Below are positions 42,025-51,089 of a DNA stretch of 64,000 nt, piece by piece. The position numbers were made by a program, and so were the translations under genes. Position 1 is the stretch's first letter. Each line of letters opens with the position of its first letter. Location: assembly GCA_900113385.1 (NCBI GenBank), contig FOPE01000004.1, forward strand, positions 1-64,000, written 5' to 3'. The notes under the pieces were generated by a model that had not been told where the DNA came from, did not search any database, and worked only from the letters and a program-made list of their open reading frames with translations. Origin of the DNA: Lachnospiraceae bacterium C7 (GTDB lineage Bacteria > Bacillota > Clostridia > Lachnospirales > Lachnospiraceae).

Positions 42025-45000
42025 ATGAAAAAAAATAATAATGATATGTCAACTATTAATCCTGTATATATTTGGCTTGCCAATAAAAATAAAAGTTTGA
42101 GCTCAGGATATTTTTCATATGTAAATTTTATGAAGCATTTATGTTTCTTTAATATAAATATAACTGACGATAAAATAGAAAAAGTACATATCGGAGAAAT
42201 TAATAATCCAATAACTAGATTTAATAAAGAAAAAATTTCATATGATAAGATATATAAAAATTTAATTATATACAATGTTGAAGATGAGAATAAAAATGAG
42301 GTAAGCGATTTTTTTGATAGAAAAAATCTAATAGATGAATATGATAGTGGTGCAAGTTATAAAGAAATAACAATAGAATTATATGTTGGTGCAGAGAGAA
42401 AAAAACATGAACTATGTATAAATTGTCAACTTTTATTAAACGAAGAAAACAATAAATTGTATGGTTATTTTCTTGCTGTAGAAGCTAAAAACAATAAATT
42501 TGAATTATCAGTTGATGATAAAGAAATAAGAAAAGAATATAAGCAACAATATATTCAATTTAAAGATGACATGAAAAATGATAAATTAACGAATCTTCCT
42601 GGAATGTCAAAATTTAATGAATTAGTATATAAAGAGATTGAAAACGATAGGAAAAATAAAATTTTTAAAAATTACAAATTTATATACATTGATGTTAATG
42701 GATTTAAATTTTTTAATGACAGTTATGGATTTAAGGAAGGCGATAGATTTCTAATATATTTATCAAATCAAATCAGAAGTATTTTTGTAACGAAGTTTAT
42801 TTCAAGATTTTATGATGATCATTTTGTAGTATGCTCGTCAGATGATGATGTCATTTCTCAAGTAGTGCGTTTGCATCAGGCTGCATTAGCATATTCTTCT
42901 GATGAAAAATTAGAAATAAAAGCTGGAATTTATACTATGCAAGATTATGAAGATGATGTTAGTGGAGCTTGTGATAAGGCCAAATTGGCATGTCAGCATG
43001 TAAAAAATAGATTTGATACATGCTATTATTGTTACGACGATAGTATCGGACAAAAGATGAGAAAAGAACATTATATTGTTTCAAATATTGATACAGCATT
43101 GAAAAATGGCTACATAGAAGTATATTATCAGCCAATTATTAGAAATATGACAGGTGAAATCTGCAGTTGGGAAGCTTTAGTGCGTTGGAATGATCCAAAA
43201 TATGGAATAATCAATCCAGGAGAATTTATCAACGTTCTTGAAAAAGCCAGGATGATATGTAAAGTTGACGTATATGTAATTAACCAGGTAATAAAACAAT
43301 ATGGTGACAGAAAACGAAATTTAGGTGATCCTAAACCAGTTTCTATCAACTTGTCTAGACTAGATTTTGAATTGTGCGACATAATTGGAATAATGGATAG
43401 TTTGCGAAAAGCTTATCATGTTCCAAGAGAGTGTATTCATGTTGAAATAACTGAAAGTATATTAGATAAAGATGTAGAATTTTTAAAAGGAAAAATTAAG
43501 TCTATTCAGGAAAAAGGCTATGAAGTTTGGATGGATGACTTTGGCAGTGGATATTCATCATTTAATGTTTTGAAAGATTATAATTTTGATGTATTAAAAA
43601 TAGATATGAAATTTCTTAAGGATTTTGATACAAATGAAAAATCAAGAGAGATATTAGTATCAATAGTAAATATGGCAAAAAGGCTTGGAATTGGAACATT
43701 AGCAGAAGGCGTTGAAACACAAGCACAGTTAGATTTTTTGAGGTCAATAGGCTGTGATAGAGTTCAGGGATTTTATTATAGTAAACCTGTTCCATATAAA
43801 AATACAATTCGAATGTTAGAAAATAAAAAAATTGCTAGAGAAAAAAATGAAAAAGTGGCCTACTATAGCAAGTTAGGAAAAATCAATTTGTTAAGTCATG
43901 CTCCACTATTTAATATTAAAGAAAAAATTTATAATGAAATGGAAAAATCCATGGGAATTCCAATTGCCATTGTTGAGGCACGTGGAAACACTATAAGATT
44001 TATAACGGCAAATAATGAATTTGAAAAAATGCTAGAAATGATCGGGCAAAAGGATTCTAAAAGAATGGAAGAACGTTATAATAACGATATGTGGGAGTCT
44101 AAGAGAGAGATAATGGCTCTTGCATTGCAGACAAAGGCAGAAGGTCAAACAAAACAAATTGACATTATTGAAAATGGAATTATGTGTAATTTTAAAATAG
44201 ACTATATTGATTCTTATGATGACTCTAATGCTTATTTAGTGCGCGTTTTATACGTGGATTCAGAACTTTCAACATTAAAAGAGCGAATGATGGAAGCAGA
44301 TGTGAGATTTTTGTATTCACTTTTTGCTTGTATTGATTCAATATGCTATGAAGATGATAGGATGGATAATTTATATTTGAATCCTGTACGTTTTCATAGA
44401 AAAAGCACAGAAGGCGGCTATAGAAATAGGATGAAGTATGTGGAGGAAAACCTAATTCATGAAGCTGACCGCAAGCGATTTAGAGAGTTTATGGAGTTGG
44501 ATAAATTGCGTAAACGCTGCAATAAGCAAGAAAAGAAATTTATAGAAGATATGTTTAGGATAAAAAGAGGAAAAAATAAGTACATATGGTTTTTTATATG
44601 GCTAATACCTTATTCCGTTGGAAATAAAGAATTTGTGTTAGCATGTATTAATGAAGTACCAGTTATAATTCGCAATTTTATTAGTGGATATCAAAAAATG
44701 CTAGGCATTGATTTGTCTGATGTATATGATGATATAAAATTGACAGAAAGTGAATTTGTTAAACGAACAGAAGAAGCATATTCTATATATGAAAGATCGT
44801 TTTACAATCGACTTTCAATAGATCAAGAAGTACTTAGAAATTTGTTGGAATATAGCGATAGAGGTATTTTTTGGAAGGATACAGATAGGCGCTTTATTGA
44901 CATAAATAAAAAATTTATGGAATTTTATAATATACAATCTAAAAGAGACATTATTGGAAAAACAGATGAAGAAATGGGTTGGCATGTAAATCCTGACATT

Positions 45001-45699
45001 GCTAAAACAGATGAATATCGTGTTATAACAGAGGGCGCAGTTATAAAAAATAAAAAAATCAATTGCATAGTGCAGGGTAGCGTTCATGATTTAATAATAG
45101 AAAAACGTCCACTTTATTTATCTGGAGAAATCGTAGGAATGATAGGCAATTTTAGAGATGTATCAGATTCTGAATTTGGCGATAATAACTTTAGTACTCT
45201 CGCAATTACTGATGAATTGACACAAGTCCTAAATAGAAGAGGATTTGGAGAAATGCTAGAAAAATACGAAAAAGAGTACTATAGAAATATGGCGGATTTT
45301 GCAATTATATATATAGATATTGATGATTTTAAATATTATAATGACACTTTTGGACATCAGTTTGGAGATAAAGTTTTAAAGACAGTATCTCGCATATTGC
45401 AAGAAAACCATGGTGGTAGAAACGTAATTGCAAGAGTAGGTGGTGATGAATTTGTCATTATTATGAAAGCACGTTCCATGGAAGATGTAAGAAAACTAGA
45501 ATTGGAAATTTATTCTGAAATGGCAGAAGTTTCAGAAATAGATTCAATAATGTGCAAAATTTCAGTGTCTATAGGAAGTGCATGTTATAGTGATTCTAAT
45601 AATATTAGCGACACAATAGAACATGCTGATCATAGAATGTATGAAAGCAAGATTAGAAAGAAAAAAATAAAAAACAGCAAAGAAAAAAACAAAGAGTAG
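42025..45699 (+). CDS. Cyclic di-GMP protein: degenerate GGDEF, EAL, PAS, GGDEF
   Basis: This protein has about 1224 residues. An N-terminal sensor-like region precedes a GGDEF domain whose signature is RFYDDHF (near 261), so it is probably inactive. An EAL domain follows with intact motifs: WEALVRW near 383, INLSRLDFE, EITES, DDFGSGYSS, LKIDMKF and LAEGVETQ. Then comes a central PAS-like region, a PAS domain (LLEYSDRGIFWKDTDRRFID) and a C-terminal GGDEF domain with canonical GGDEF near 1138. It may therefore both make and destroy c-di-GMP. No transmembrane helix is obvious. ATG 42025 has GGAG 5 bases upstream; ATGs at 41995 and 41962 are alternatives. Confidence 0.88.
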   Translation: MKKNNNDMSTINPVYIWLANKNKSLSSGYFSYVNFMKHLCFFNINITDDKIEKVHIGEINNPITRFNKEKISYDKIYKNLIIYNVEDENKNEVSDFFDRKNLIDEYDSGASYKEITIELYVGAERKKHELCINCQLLLNEENNKLYGYFLAVEAKNNKFELSVDDKEIRKEYKQQYIQFKDDMKNDKLTNLPGMSKFNELVYKEIENDRKNKIFKNYKFIYIDVNGFKFFNDSYGFKEGDRFLIYLSNQIRSIFVTKFISRFYDDHFVVCSSDDDVISQVVRLHQAALAYSSDEKLEIKAGIYTMQDYEDDVSGACDKAKLACQHVKNRFDTCYYCYDDSIGQKMRKEHYIVSNIDTALKNGYIEVYYQPIIRNMTGEICSWEALVRWNDPKYGIINPGEFINVLEKARMICKVDVYVINQVIKQYGDRKRNLGDPKPVSINLSRLDFELCDIIGIMDSLRKAYHVPRECIHVEITESILDKDVEFLKGKIKSIQEKGYEVWMDDFGSGYSSFNVLKDYNFDVLKIDMKFLKDFDTNEKSREILVSIVNMAKRLGIGTLAEGVETQAQLDFLRSIGCDRVQGFYYSKPVPYKNTIRMLENKKIAREKNEKVAYYSKLGKINLLSHAPLFNIKEKIYNEMEKSMGIPIAIVEARGNTIRFITANNEFEKMLEMIGQKDSKRMEERYNNDMWESKREIMALALQTKAEGQTKQIDIIENGIMCNFKIDYIDSYDDSNAYLVRVLYVDSELSTLKERMMEADVRFLYSLFACIDSICYEDDRMDNLYLNPVRFHRKSTEGGYRNRMKYVEENLIHEADRKRFREFMELDKLRKRCNKQEKKFIEDMFRIKRGKNKYIWFFIWLIPYSVGNKEFVLACINEVPVIIRNFISGYQKMLGIDLSDVYDDIKLTESEFVKRTEEAYSIYERSFYNRLSIDQEVLRNLLEYSDRGIFWKDTDRRFIDINKKFMEFYNIQSKRDIIGKTDEEMGWHVNPDIAKTDEYRVITEGAVIKNKKINCIVQGSVHDLIIEKRPLYLSGEIVGMIGNFRDVSDSEFGDNNFSTLAITDELTQVLNRRGFGEMLEKYEKEYYRNMADFAIIYIDIDDFKYYNDTFGHQFGDKVLKTVSRILQENHGGRNVIARVGGDEFVIIMKARSMEDVRKLELEIYSEMAEVSEIDSIMCKISVSIGSACYSDSNNISDTIEHADHRMYESKIRKKKIKNSKEKNKE

Positions 45700-45718
45700 A
45701 ACAAAACAGCAAAATTAG

Positions 45719-45800
45719 GATAGTACAATAAATTTTCAAAATAAAGACAGTACAATAAAACTTAGAAATATAGACAGTAAAATAAAAGCTGAAAATTCAT
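45719..45800 (+). repeat. Short interspersed repeats after the GGDEF/EAL gene
   Basis: Three copies of (GA)CAGTACAATAAAA-like sequence, each spaced about 25-28 bases, decay from the first to the third. No gene lies in this 274-base gap. Confidence 0.6.
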
Positions 45801-45882
45801 AAGAAGTATGTAAGTTTTTCATAAAACCAATTGTGCTAAAATTGTGAAGAATCATGAAAAATAAAATAATAGCCAAAAGTTA

Positions 45883-45911
45883 CTGACAAAACCCTGGTAA
45901 AGTGGTATGTT
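45883..45911 (+). promoter_or_regulatory. Promoter of the arabinanase gene
   Basis: CTGACA (45883-45888), 17 bases, TATGTT (45906-45911). The leader can form AGAACT with AGTTCT around a CCCGGGGG loop before the GAGGAGG binding site. Confidence 0.5.
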
Positions 45912-45973
45912 TAACTAGATGATAGAACTAAAGCCCGGGGGAAGTTCTTCATTTTCTTAGAGGAGGAAAAATA

Positions 45974-48925
45974 ATGCAAAAGAACTGTAAAAAAATTTTG
46001 TCAGTAACACTAGCGGCTGCTATGGTAATGACAATGGCAGGTGCTGATTTGTCAACATCGACATTATCTGAAAACGTTAAAGCAGCACAGAGTAACACAT
46101 CTCAAAAAAAACTGATAGGAACATCAGAAAAAATATTTCAAGAATCATCACAAGCAACATCCAAAAAAACATCTAAAAAAATTAAATTATCTCAGGCAGA
46201 TATTGACTCACTTACAGGGGAAGTACAGATTCAAAGAGCAAGTGTACATGACCCTTCAATAGTCTATGATAATGCCCAAGGATGCTATTATGCATTTGGC
46301 TCACATATGGCAGTGGCCAAAACAAATGATTTAAGAAACTGGACAGGAGTAGCAAATGAATCAACATCAAGTAAATTATTTGGGGACATAAACGGAAATG
46401 TTGTTTCATATGAAAAAGCTTTTAATCAGAATGCATTTCATGGCCCTGTAACTGTAGTAGATAAAGATGGCAACAAAAAGGAAATGCAATTAGGCAATTA
46501 CGATATAGATAAATGGAATGGAACTAACACTATTCAAGGAAATATGTGGGCTCCAGACATTTTATACAATTCTAAATTACATAAATGGTGCATGTATGAA
46601 AGTATTAATGGTGCAGATTGGAATTCAGCTATAGTCTTGCTAACATCAGACAATATAGAGGGACCATATGTATATCAAGCACCAATTATATTCACAGGTT
46701 TCTACACAAAAGATTCTACACAAAATTTCAAAGATACAGATCTTGAAGTGGTAATAGGACAGCAAGATGAACTTCCACTTAAATATCAAAAAATGAAAGA
46801 TAGAAAATGGGGCGATTTTTGGCCACATGCTATAGATCCATGTGTTTACTATGATGAAAATGGTCAGTTGTGGATGACCTATGGATCGTGGTCAGGTGGA
46901 ATATACACATTGCAACTTGATGAAAATACAGGACTTCGTGATTACACAGTTAGGTATGACAGTGATTATGATCAAAAGGGACAAGCCGTAACTACAGATG
47001 AATATTTTGGCAAGAAAATTGCTGGTGGATGCTACGTTTCAGGAGAAGGCTCTTATATTCAGCATATAGGAGATTACTATTATTTATTTAATTCCTATGG
47101 ATTTTTCTCACCAGAAGGTGGATATAATATGAGAGTCTTTAGAAGTAAAAATCCAGATGGACCTTTTGAAGATACTCAAGGTAATTCACCAATTTTTGAT
47201 AAATACATTATGAACTATAGCAGCACTGATACAACAAACAATAGAGGCGAAAAATTAATGGGTGGTTATCAATGGGATACAATGCCAAAAGGTGAAGTAT
47301 CTCAGGGACATAATTCAGCTATAGTTGATAAAGATGGAAAAGCATACGTGGTATATCATACCAAATTTAATGATGGTACAGCATCTCATGAACTTCGTGT
47401 GCATCAGTTATTTATGAACGAAAAAGGATGGCTTTGTACTGCGCCTTATGAATATGCTGGAGAAACATTGAATTCTAATGGATATAGCGCAGACGAGGTT
47501 GTTGGAAATTATGGATATATCAATCATAAATTTCAAATGGATTACGAAAAAGTCGAAATTAATAAACCAGAAAGCATTTCTCTTAACGCAGATGGAACTA
47601 TTTCAGGTACACATACAGGTACATGGAAGCAAAAACCTAATACACCATACTGCACTTTACAAATAGATGGCAAAAATTATAGTGGTGTATTTACAAAACA
47701 GATTATTACAGGTACAAAAATTGAAACAATGTGCTTTACTGCTGTAGGTGATGATGGAGTAACTATTTGGGGTTCTATGGATCCAAGTGATAAAGCTAGT
47801 TTGGCACAGGATGCAACAAGTACAAAGATTGTTGTCCCAGAAAAGACATACTCAGACATTGAATTACCTGCAAAAGGAGAACACGGCTCAGAGATTACAT
47901 GGAAATCAAATAAAACTTCTGTATTGGGAAATGATGGAAAAGTAAAAACTGTAAAAAAAGCTAGAAAAGTTACATTAACAGAAACTATTTCAAACGGGAA
48001 ATATTATTTTGAAAAGAAACATAAAGTTATAGTCTCTCCATCACCACAGAATTCTACAGAATCTATGGTGGTTGGAAAATATTATACAAATGAAGAACTT
48101 GATTTATCTAAATGCATGGATGGAAGCTGTTCAGTTGCAAACCCAGTATATAGAAGTCAGGCAAATGGTCTTGATCTGTCAGGGGGAGTATCAGTTGAAT
48201 TCGATATTAAAACTACAGGAGATTTACATGCATTAGGAACTATCTTTTCATTTATGGGAGACAGAGGTTCAAATGGTAGAGTATATTTTACACCGGGTTC
48301 ATATCTTGGATATAATGCAGCAGGAACATATTATGATGCTAACCTTAACAACTACAAGTTAGTTAAAGATTACATTAAAGATGGTGGACATGTAAAAGTT
48401 GAATTTAATACAAATGGTTTTGCCTTATACGTGAATGACAAACTATGCTATGACCAGACAATTTTAGACACTGAAAATGGAGAAGGTACTACAAAAGATT
48501 ATAAAGATGTATTAAATTGGTTACAAAATTCAGCAGATAGAATGTATTTTGGTTACGGTTCATGGTGGAATAATGTAAACGGAGATGAGGCAAACGCTAT
48601 TATCAGCAATGTTGTTGTTAAAGTTGGACCTACACAAGGAAACGGTGATAAGGATAATCAAAAAGACAAAGCTGTAAAAGTACGCAAAGTAAATCTCAGT
48701 AAGAAAAAACTTGTACTTAAAGTAAATAAAACAAAAACGCTTAAGGTAAAAGTTAATCCTAAGGAAGCTAAAAAGCTTGCTAGAATATTTGAATCATCAA
48801 ATGAAGAAGTAGCAACAGTGGATGAAAAAGGAAAAGTTACAGCTAAAAAAGTAGGTAAGGCAACAATAACAGTAACCGTAGGTAATAAAAAAGCAAAATG
48901 TAAGGTTATAGTTAAAAAGAAATAA
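45974..48925 (+). CDS. Secreted GH43 endo-arabinanase, multidomain
   Basis: This 983-residue protein has a signal peptide (about 1-38, K-rich start then VTLAAAMVMTMAG and a VKAA cleavage region). The GH43 five-bladed propeller occupies about 75-500: VHDPSIVYD with the base Asp near 91, MWAPDILYN, AIDPCVYYDENGQLWMTYGS and SGEGSYIQ, with the acid Glu. After it come a C-terminal GH43-associated beta domain, an atrophied Ig-like domain (KTYSDIELPAKGEHGSEITW), a LamG-like domain (about 690-870) and a C-terminal Big_2 domain (VNLSKKKLVLKVNKTKTLKV). It should hydrolyse alpha-1,5-arabinan of pectin outside the cell. No LPXTG motif is present. No arabinose genes are adjacent. Confidence 0.92.
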   Translation: MQKNCKKILSVTLAAAMVMTMAGADLSTSTLSENVKAAQSNTSQKKLIGTSEKIFQESSQATSKKTSKKIKLSQADIDSLTGEVQIQRASVHDPSIVYDNAQGCYYAFGSHMAVAKTNDLRNWTGVANESTSSKLFGDINGNVVSYEKAFNQNAFHGPVTVVDKDGNKKEMQLGNYDIDKWNGTNTIQGNMWAPDILYNSKLHKWCMYESINGADWNSAIVLLTSDNIEGPYVYQAPIIFTGFYTKDSTQNFKDTDLEVVIGQQDELPLKYQKMKDRKWGDFWPHAIDPCVYYDENGQLWMTYGSWSGGIYTLQLDENTGLRDYTVRYDSDYDQKGQAVTTDEYFGKKIAGGCYVSGEGSYIQHIGDYYYLFNSYGFFSPEGGYNMRVFRSKNPDGPFEDTQGNSPIFDKYIMNYSSTDTTNNRGEKLMGGYQWDTMPKGEVSQGHNSAIVDKDGKAYVVYHTKFNDGTASHELRVHQLFMNEKGWLCTAPYEYAGETLNSNGYSADEVVGNYGYINHKFQMDYEKVEINKPESISLNADGTISGTHTGTWKQKPNTPYCTLQIDGKNYSGVFTKQIITGTKIETMCFTAVGDDGVTIWGSMDPSDKASLAQDATSTKIVVPEKTYSDIELPAKGEHGSEITWKSNKTSVLGNDGKVKTVKKARKVTLTETISNGKYYFEKKHKVIVSPSPQNSTESMVVGKYYTNEELDLSKCMDGSCSVANPVYRSQANGLDLSGGVSVEFDIKTTGDLHALGTIFSFMGDRGSNGRVYFTPGSYLGYNAAGTYYDANLNNYKLVKDYIKDGGHVKVEFNTNGFALYVNDKLCYDQTILDTENGEGTTKDYKDVLNWLQNSADRMYFGYGSWWNNVNGDEANAIISNVVVKVGPTQGNGDKDNQKDKAVKVRKVNLSKKKLVLKVNKTKTLKVKVNPKEAKKLARIFESSNEEVATVDEKGKVTAKKVGKATITVTVGNKKAKCKVIVKKK

Positions 48926-48953
48926 AATTTTAACATGTTTTTATAAATAAAAA

Positions 48954-49017
48954 AAGACTCGCAAGCAATTAACAAATGGGATAATCCCACAATTAATTTA
49001 CTTGCGAGTCTTTAATT
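48954..49017. terminator. Bidirectional terminator
   Basis: AAAGACTCGCAAG (about 48954-48966) with CTTGCGAGTCTTT (49001-49013), and an inner hairpin TGGGATAATCCCA. A and T tracts flank the stem, so it can serve both the arabinanase gene and the convergent ABC-F gene. Confidence 0.9.
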
Positions 49018-49041
49018 TGTATATAAGCTAAAAACTAATAA

Positions 49042-50685
49042 TTAGTTTTCTGAATCATCATCTGATTCACTCATAGAGAATACTTGACGTTTTCTAGCCA
49101 TTTCATCATTCTCAAGATACTCATCATAAGTTGTAATCTTATCAATCATAGAACCATTAGGTAATAATTCAATGATACGGTTAGCAGTTGTCTGAACAAC
49201 CTGGTGATCACGGCTGGCAAAAAGAATAACGCCAGGGAATTTAATCATACCATTATTTAATGCAGTAATAGATTCCATATCTAAGTGGTCAGTAGGCTCA
49301 TCAAACATTAAAACATTGCTACCTTCGATCATCATTCTTGAAAGAAGTACACGTACTTTCTCTCCACCGGATAATACGCGCATTTTCTTAACACCATCTT
49401 CACCAGCGAAAAGCATTCTACCAAGGAAACCACGAACATAAGTAGCTTCTTTTACTTCAGAGTACTGTGTAAGCCAATCAACGATAACTTCATCAGTATC
49501 AAAAATCTTTGTGTTATCTTTTGGGAAGTAAGACTGGCTAGTAGTTACACCCCATTTAAATGTACCTTCATCAGGTTCCATTTCACCAGCAAGGATTTTG
49601 AATAATGTAGTTTTAGCTAATTCGTTACCACCAACAAAAGCAACTTTATCATCGTGACCTACAATAAATGAAATGTTATCTAAAACTTTTACTCCATCGA
49701 TAGTTTTAGAAATTCCCTCAACTGAAAGAACATCATTACCGATTTCACGATTAGGTCTAAAGTCGATGTATGGATATTTACGGCTTGAAGGTCTAATGTC
49801 ATCAAGCTGGATTTTCTCAAGAGCTTTCTTTCTAGATGTAGCCTGTTTTGATTTTGAAGCATTAGCAGAGAATCTAGAAATGAATTCTTGTAATTCTTTA
49901 ATTTTTTCTTCTTTTTTCTTATTAGCTTCTTTCATTTGACGAATCATAAGCTGACTTGATTCATACCAGAAATCATAGTTACCAGCATAAATCTGGATTT
50001 TTCCATAATCAAGATCGGCAATGTTTGTACATACCTTGTTAAGGAAGTAACGGTCATGGGATACGATGATTACAGTATTGTCAAAGTTAATAAGGAACTC
50101 CTCTAACCAAGAAATAGCATCTAAATCTAAGTGGTTAGTAGGCTCATCTAAAAGTAAGATGTCAGGGTTACCAAAAAGTGCTTGAGCAAGTAAAACCTTA
50201 ACTTTAATTGCACCAGGTAAATCTTTCATCATTGTGTAATGATCTTCAGAAGGGATTCCAAGACCATTTAATAATGTTGCAGCATCACTTTCAGCATTCC
50301 AACCGTCCATTTCGGCGAATTCAGCTTCAAGTTCACTAGCACGAATACCATCTTCATCTGAAAAATCTTCTTTTGCATAGATTGCATCTTTTTCTTTCAT
50401 AATGTCATAAAGACGTTTGTTACCCATAATAACAGTATCAAGTACCATGTGATCATCATACTTGAAGTGGTCCTGCTGTAAGAATGAAAGACGTTGTCCA
50501 GGAGTGATGATAATTTCACCATTTGTAGGTTCAATCTGACCAGATAAAATTTTTAAAAATGTAGATTTACCAGCACCATTTGCACCGATTAATCCATAAC
50601 AGTTGCCCTCTGTAAATTTGATGTTTACATCTTCAAAAAGAGCTTTTTTGCCAAGACGCAAAGTTACGTTACTTGCTTGAATCAT
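49042..50685 (-). CDS. ABC-F family ATPase (YbiT-like)
   Basis: This 547-residue protein has two ATP-binding domains and no membrane part; ABC-F proteins act on the ribosome in translation or antibiotic protection. Domain 1 has GANGAGKST (34-42), a divergent signature LPGAIKVKVLLAQAL and LLLDEPTNHLDLD. A charged interdomain linker near 240-300 (KKKEEKIKELQEFISRF) follows. Domain 2 has the unusual Walker A GGNELAKTT, signature LSGGEKVRVLLSRM and LMFDEPTDHLD. These deviations fit the YbiT-type subgroup as I recall it, so housekeeping rather than resistance is likely. It is convergent with the arabinanase gene. Confidence 0.92.
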   Translation of the reverse strand: MIQASNVTLRLGKKALFEDVNIKFTEGNCYGLIGANGAGKSTFLKILSGQIEPTNGEIIITPGQRLSFLQQDHFKYDDHMVLDTVIMGNKRLYDIMKEKDAIYAKEDFSDEDGIRASELEAEFAEMDGWNAESDAATLLNGLGIPSEDHYTMMKDLPGAIKVKVLLAQALFGNPDILLLDEPTNHLDLDAISWLEEFLINFDNTVIIVSHDRYFLNKVCTNIADLDYGKIQIYAGNYDFWYESSQLMIRQMKEANKKKEEKIKELQEFISRFSANASKSKQATSRKKALEKIQLDDIRPSSRKYPYIDFRPNREIGNDVLSVEGISKTIDGVKVLDNISFIVGHDDKVAFVGGNELAKTTLFKILAGEMEPDEGTFKWGVTTSQSYFPKDNTKIFDTDEVIVDWLTQYSEVKEATYVRGFLGRMLFAGEDGVKKMRVLSGGEKVRVLLSRMMIEGSNVLMFDEPTDHLDMESITALNNGMIKFPGVILFASRDHQVVQTTANRIIELLPNGSMIDKITTYDEYLENDEMARKRQVFSMSESDDDSEN

Positions 50686-50985
50686 AATTTGATATCTCCT
50701 ATATAAATGTTTTATTGTTGTCTGCCATAAAAAAGCAGTGTTTCTACTATTAAAATATATTTTTTATTTATGGTATATATTCCAAAAAAACTATAATACA
50801 CCGATGATAAAAAAACATACAAATGTAATAATACTAAAAAAATGTTAGAAAAGCAACTGCAAATTCTAGCAATGGAATGTACAATACTATGCAAATAGAC
50901 TATGAAAAAAGCTTATAAATAGATAGTTCTATTGAAAATTACTAAATGGTATCTCAAAAAATACAATCCTTTATGTATGATTTGC
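50686..50985. other. Divergent gap between ABC-F and nifJ
   Basis: No gene is visible. AGGAG at about 50690-50696 (minus strand) is the ABC-F binding site. A weak minus-strand promoter may lie near 50790-50830 (TATTAT), but I cannot place it firmly. Confidence 0.4.
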
Positions 50986-51014
50986 TTGATTTTTATGTCA
51001 AAACTGACTATATT
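50986..51014 (+). promoter_or_regulatory. Promoter of nifJ
   Basis: TTGATT (50986-50991), 17 bases, TATATT (51009-51014). The leader is about 70 bases. Confidence 0.65.
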
Positions 51015-51089
51015 TATATATAGAGGCTCAGTTAATGAATTGAGACCAATATTTTGAACATTTTTAAATAGAAGAGTAGGAGGATTTAC

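Noticed and set aside
45840-45973. Riboswitch before the arabinanase gene
   Set aside because: The AAAGCCCGGGGG stretch recalls the guanidine-I motif end, but the required upstream conserved blocks are absent; only a short leader hairpin is supported.
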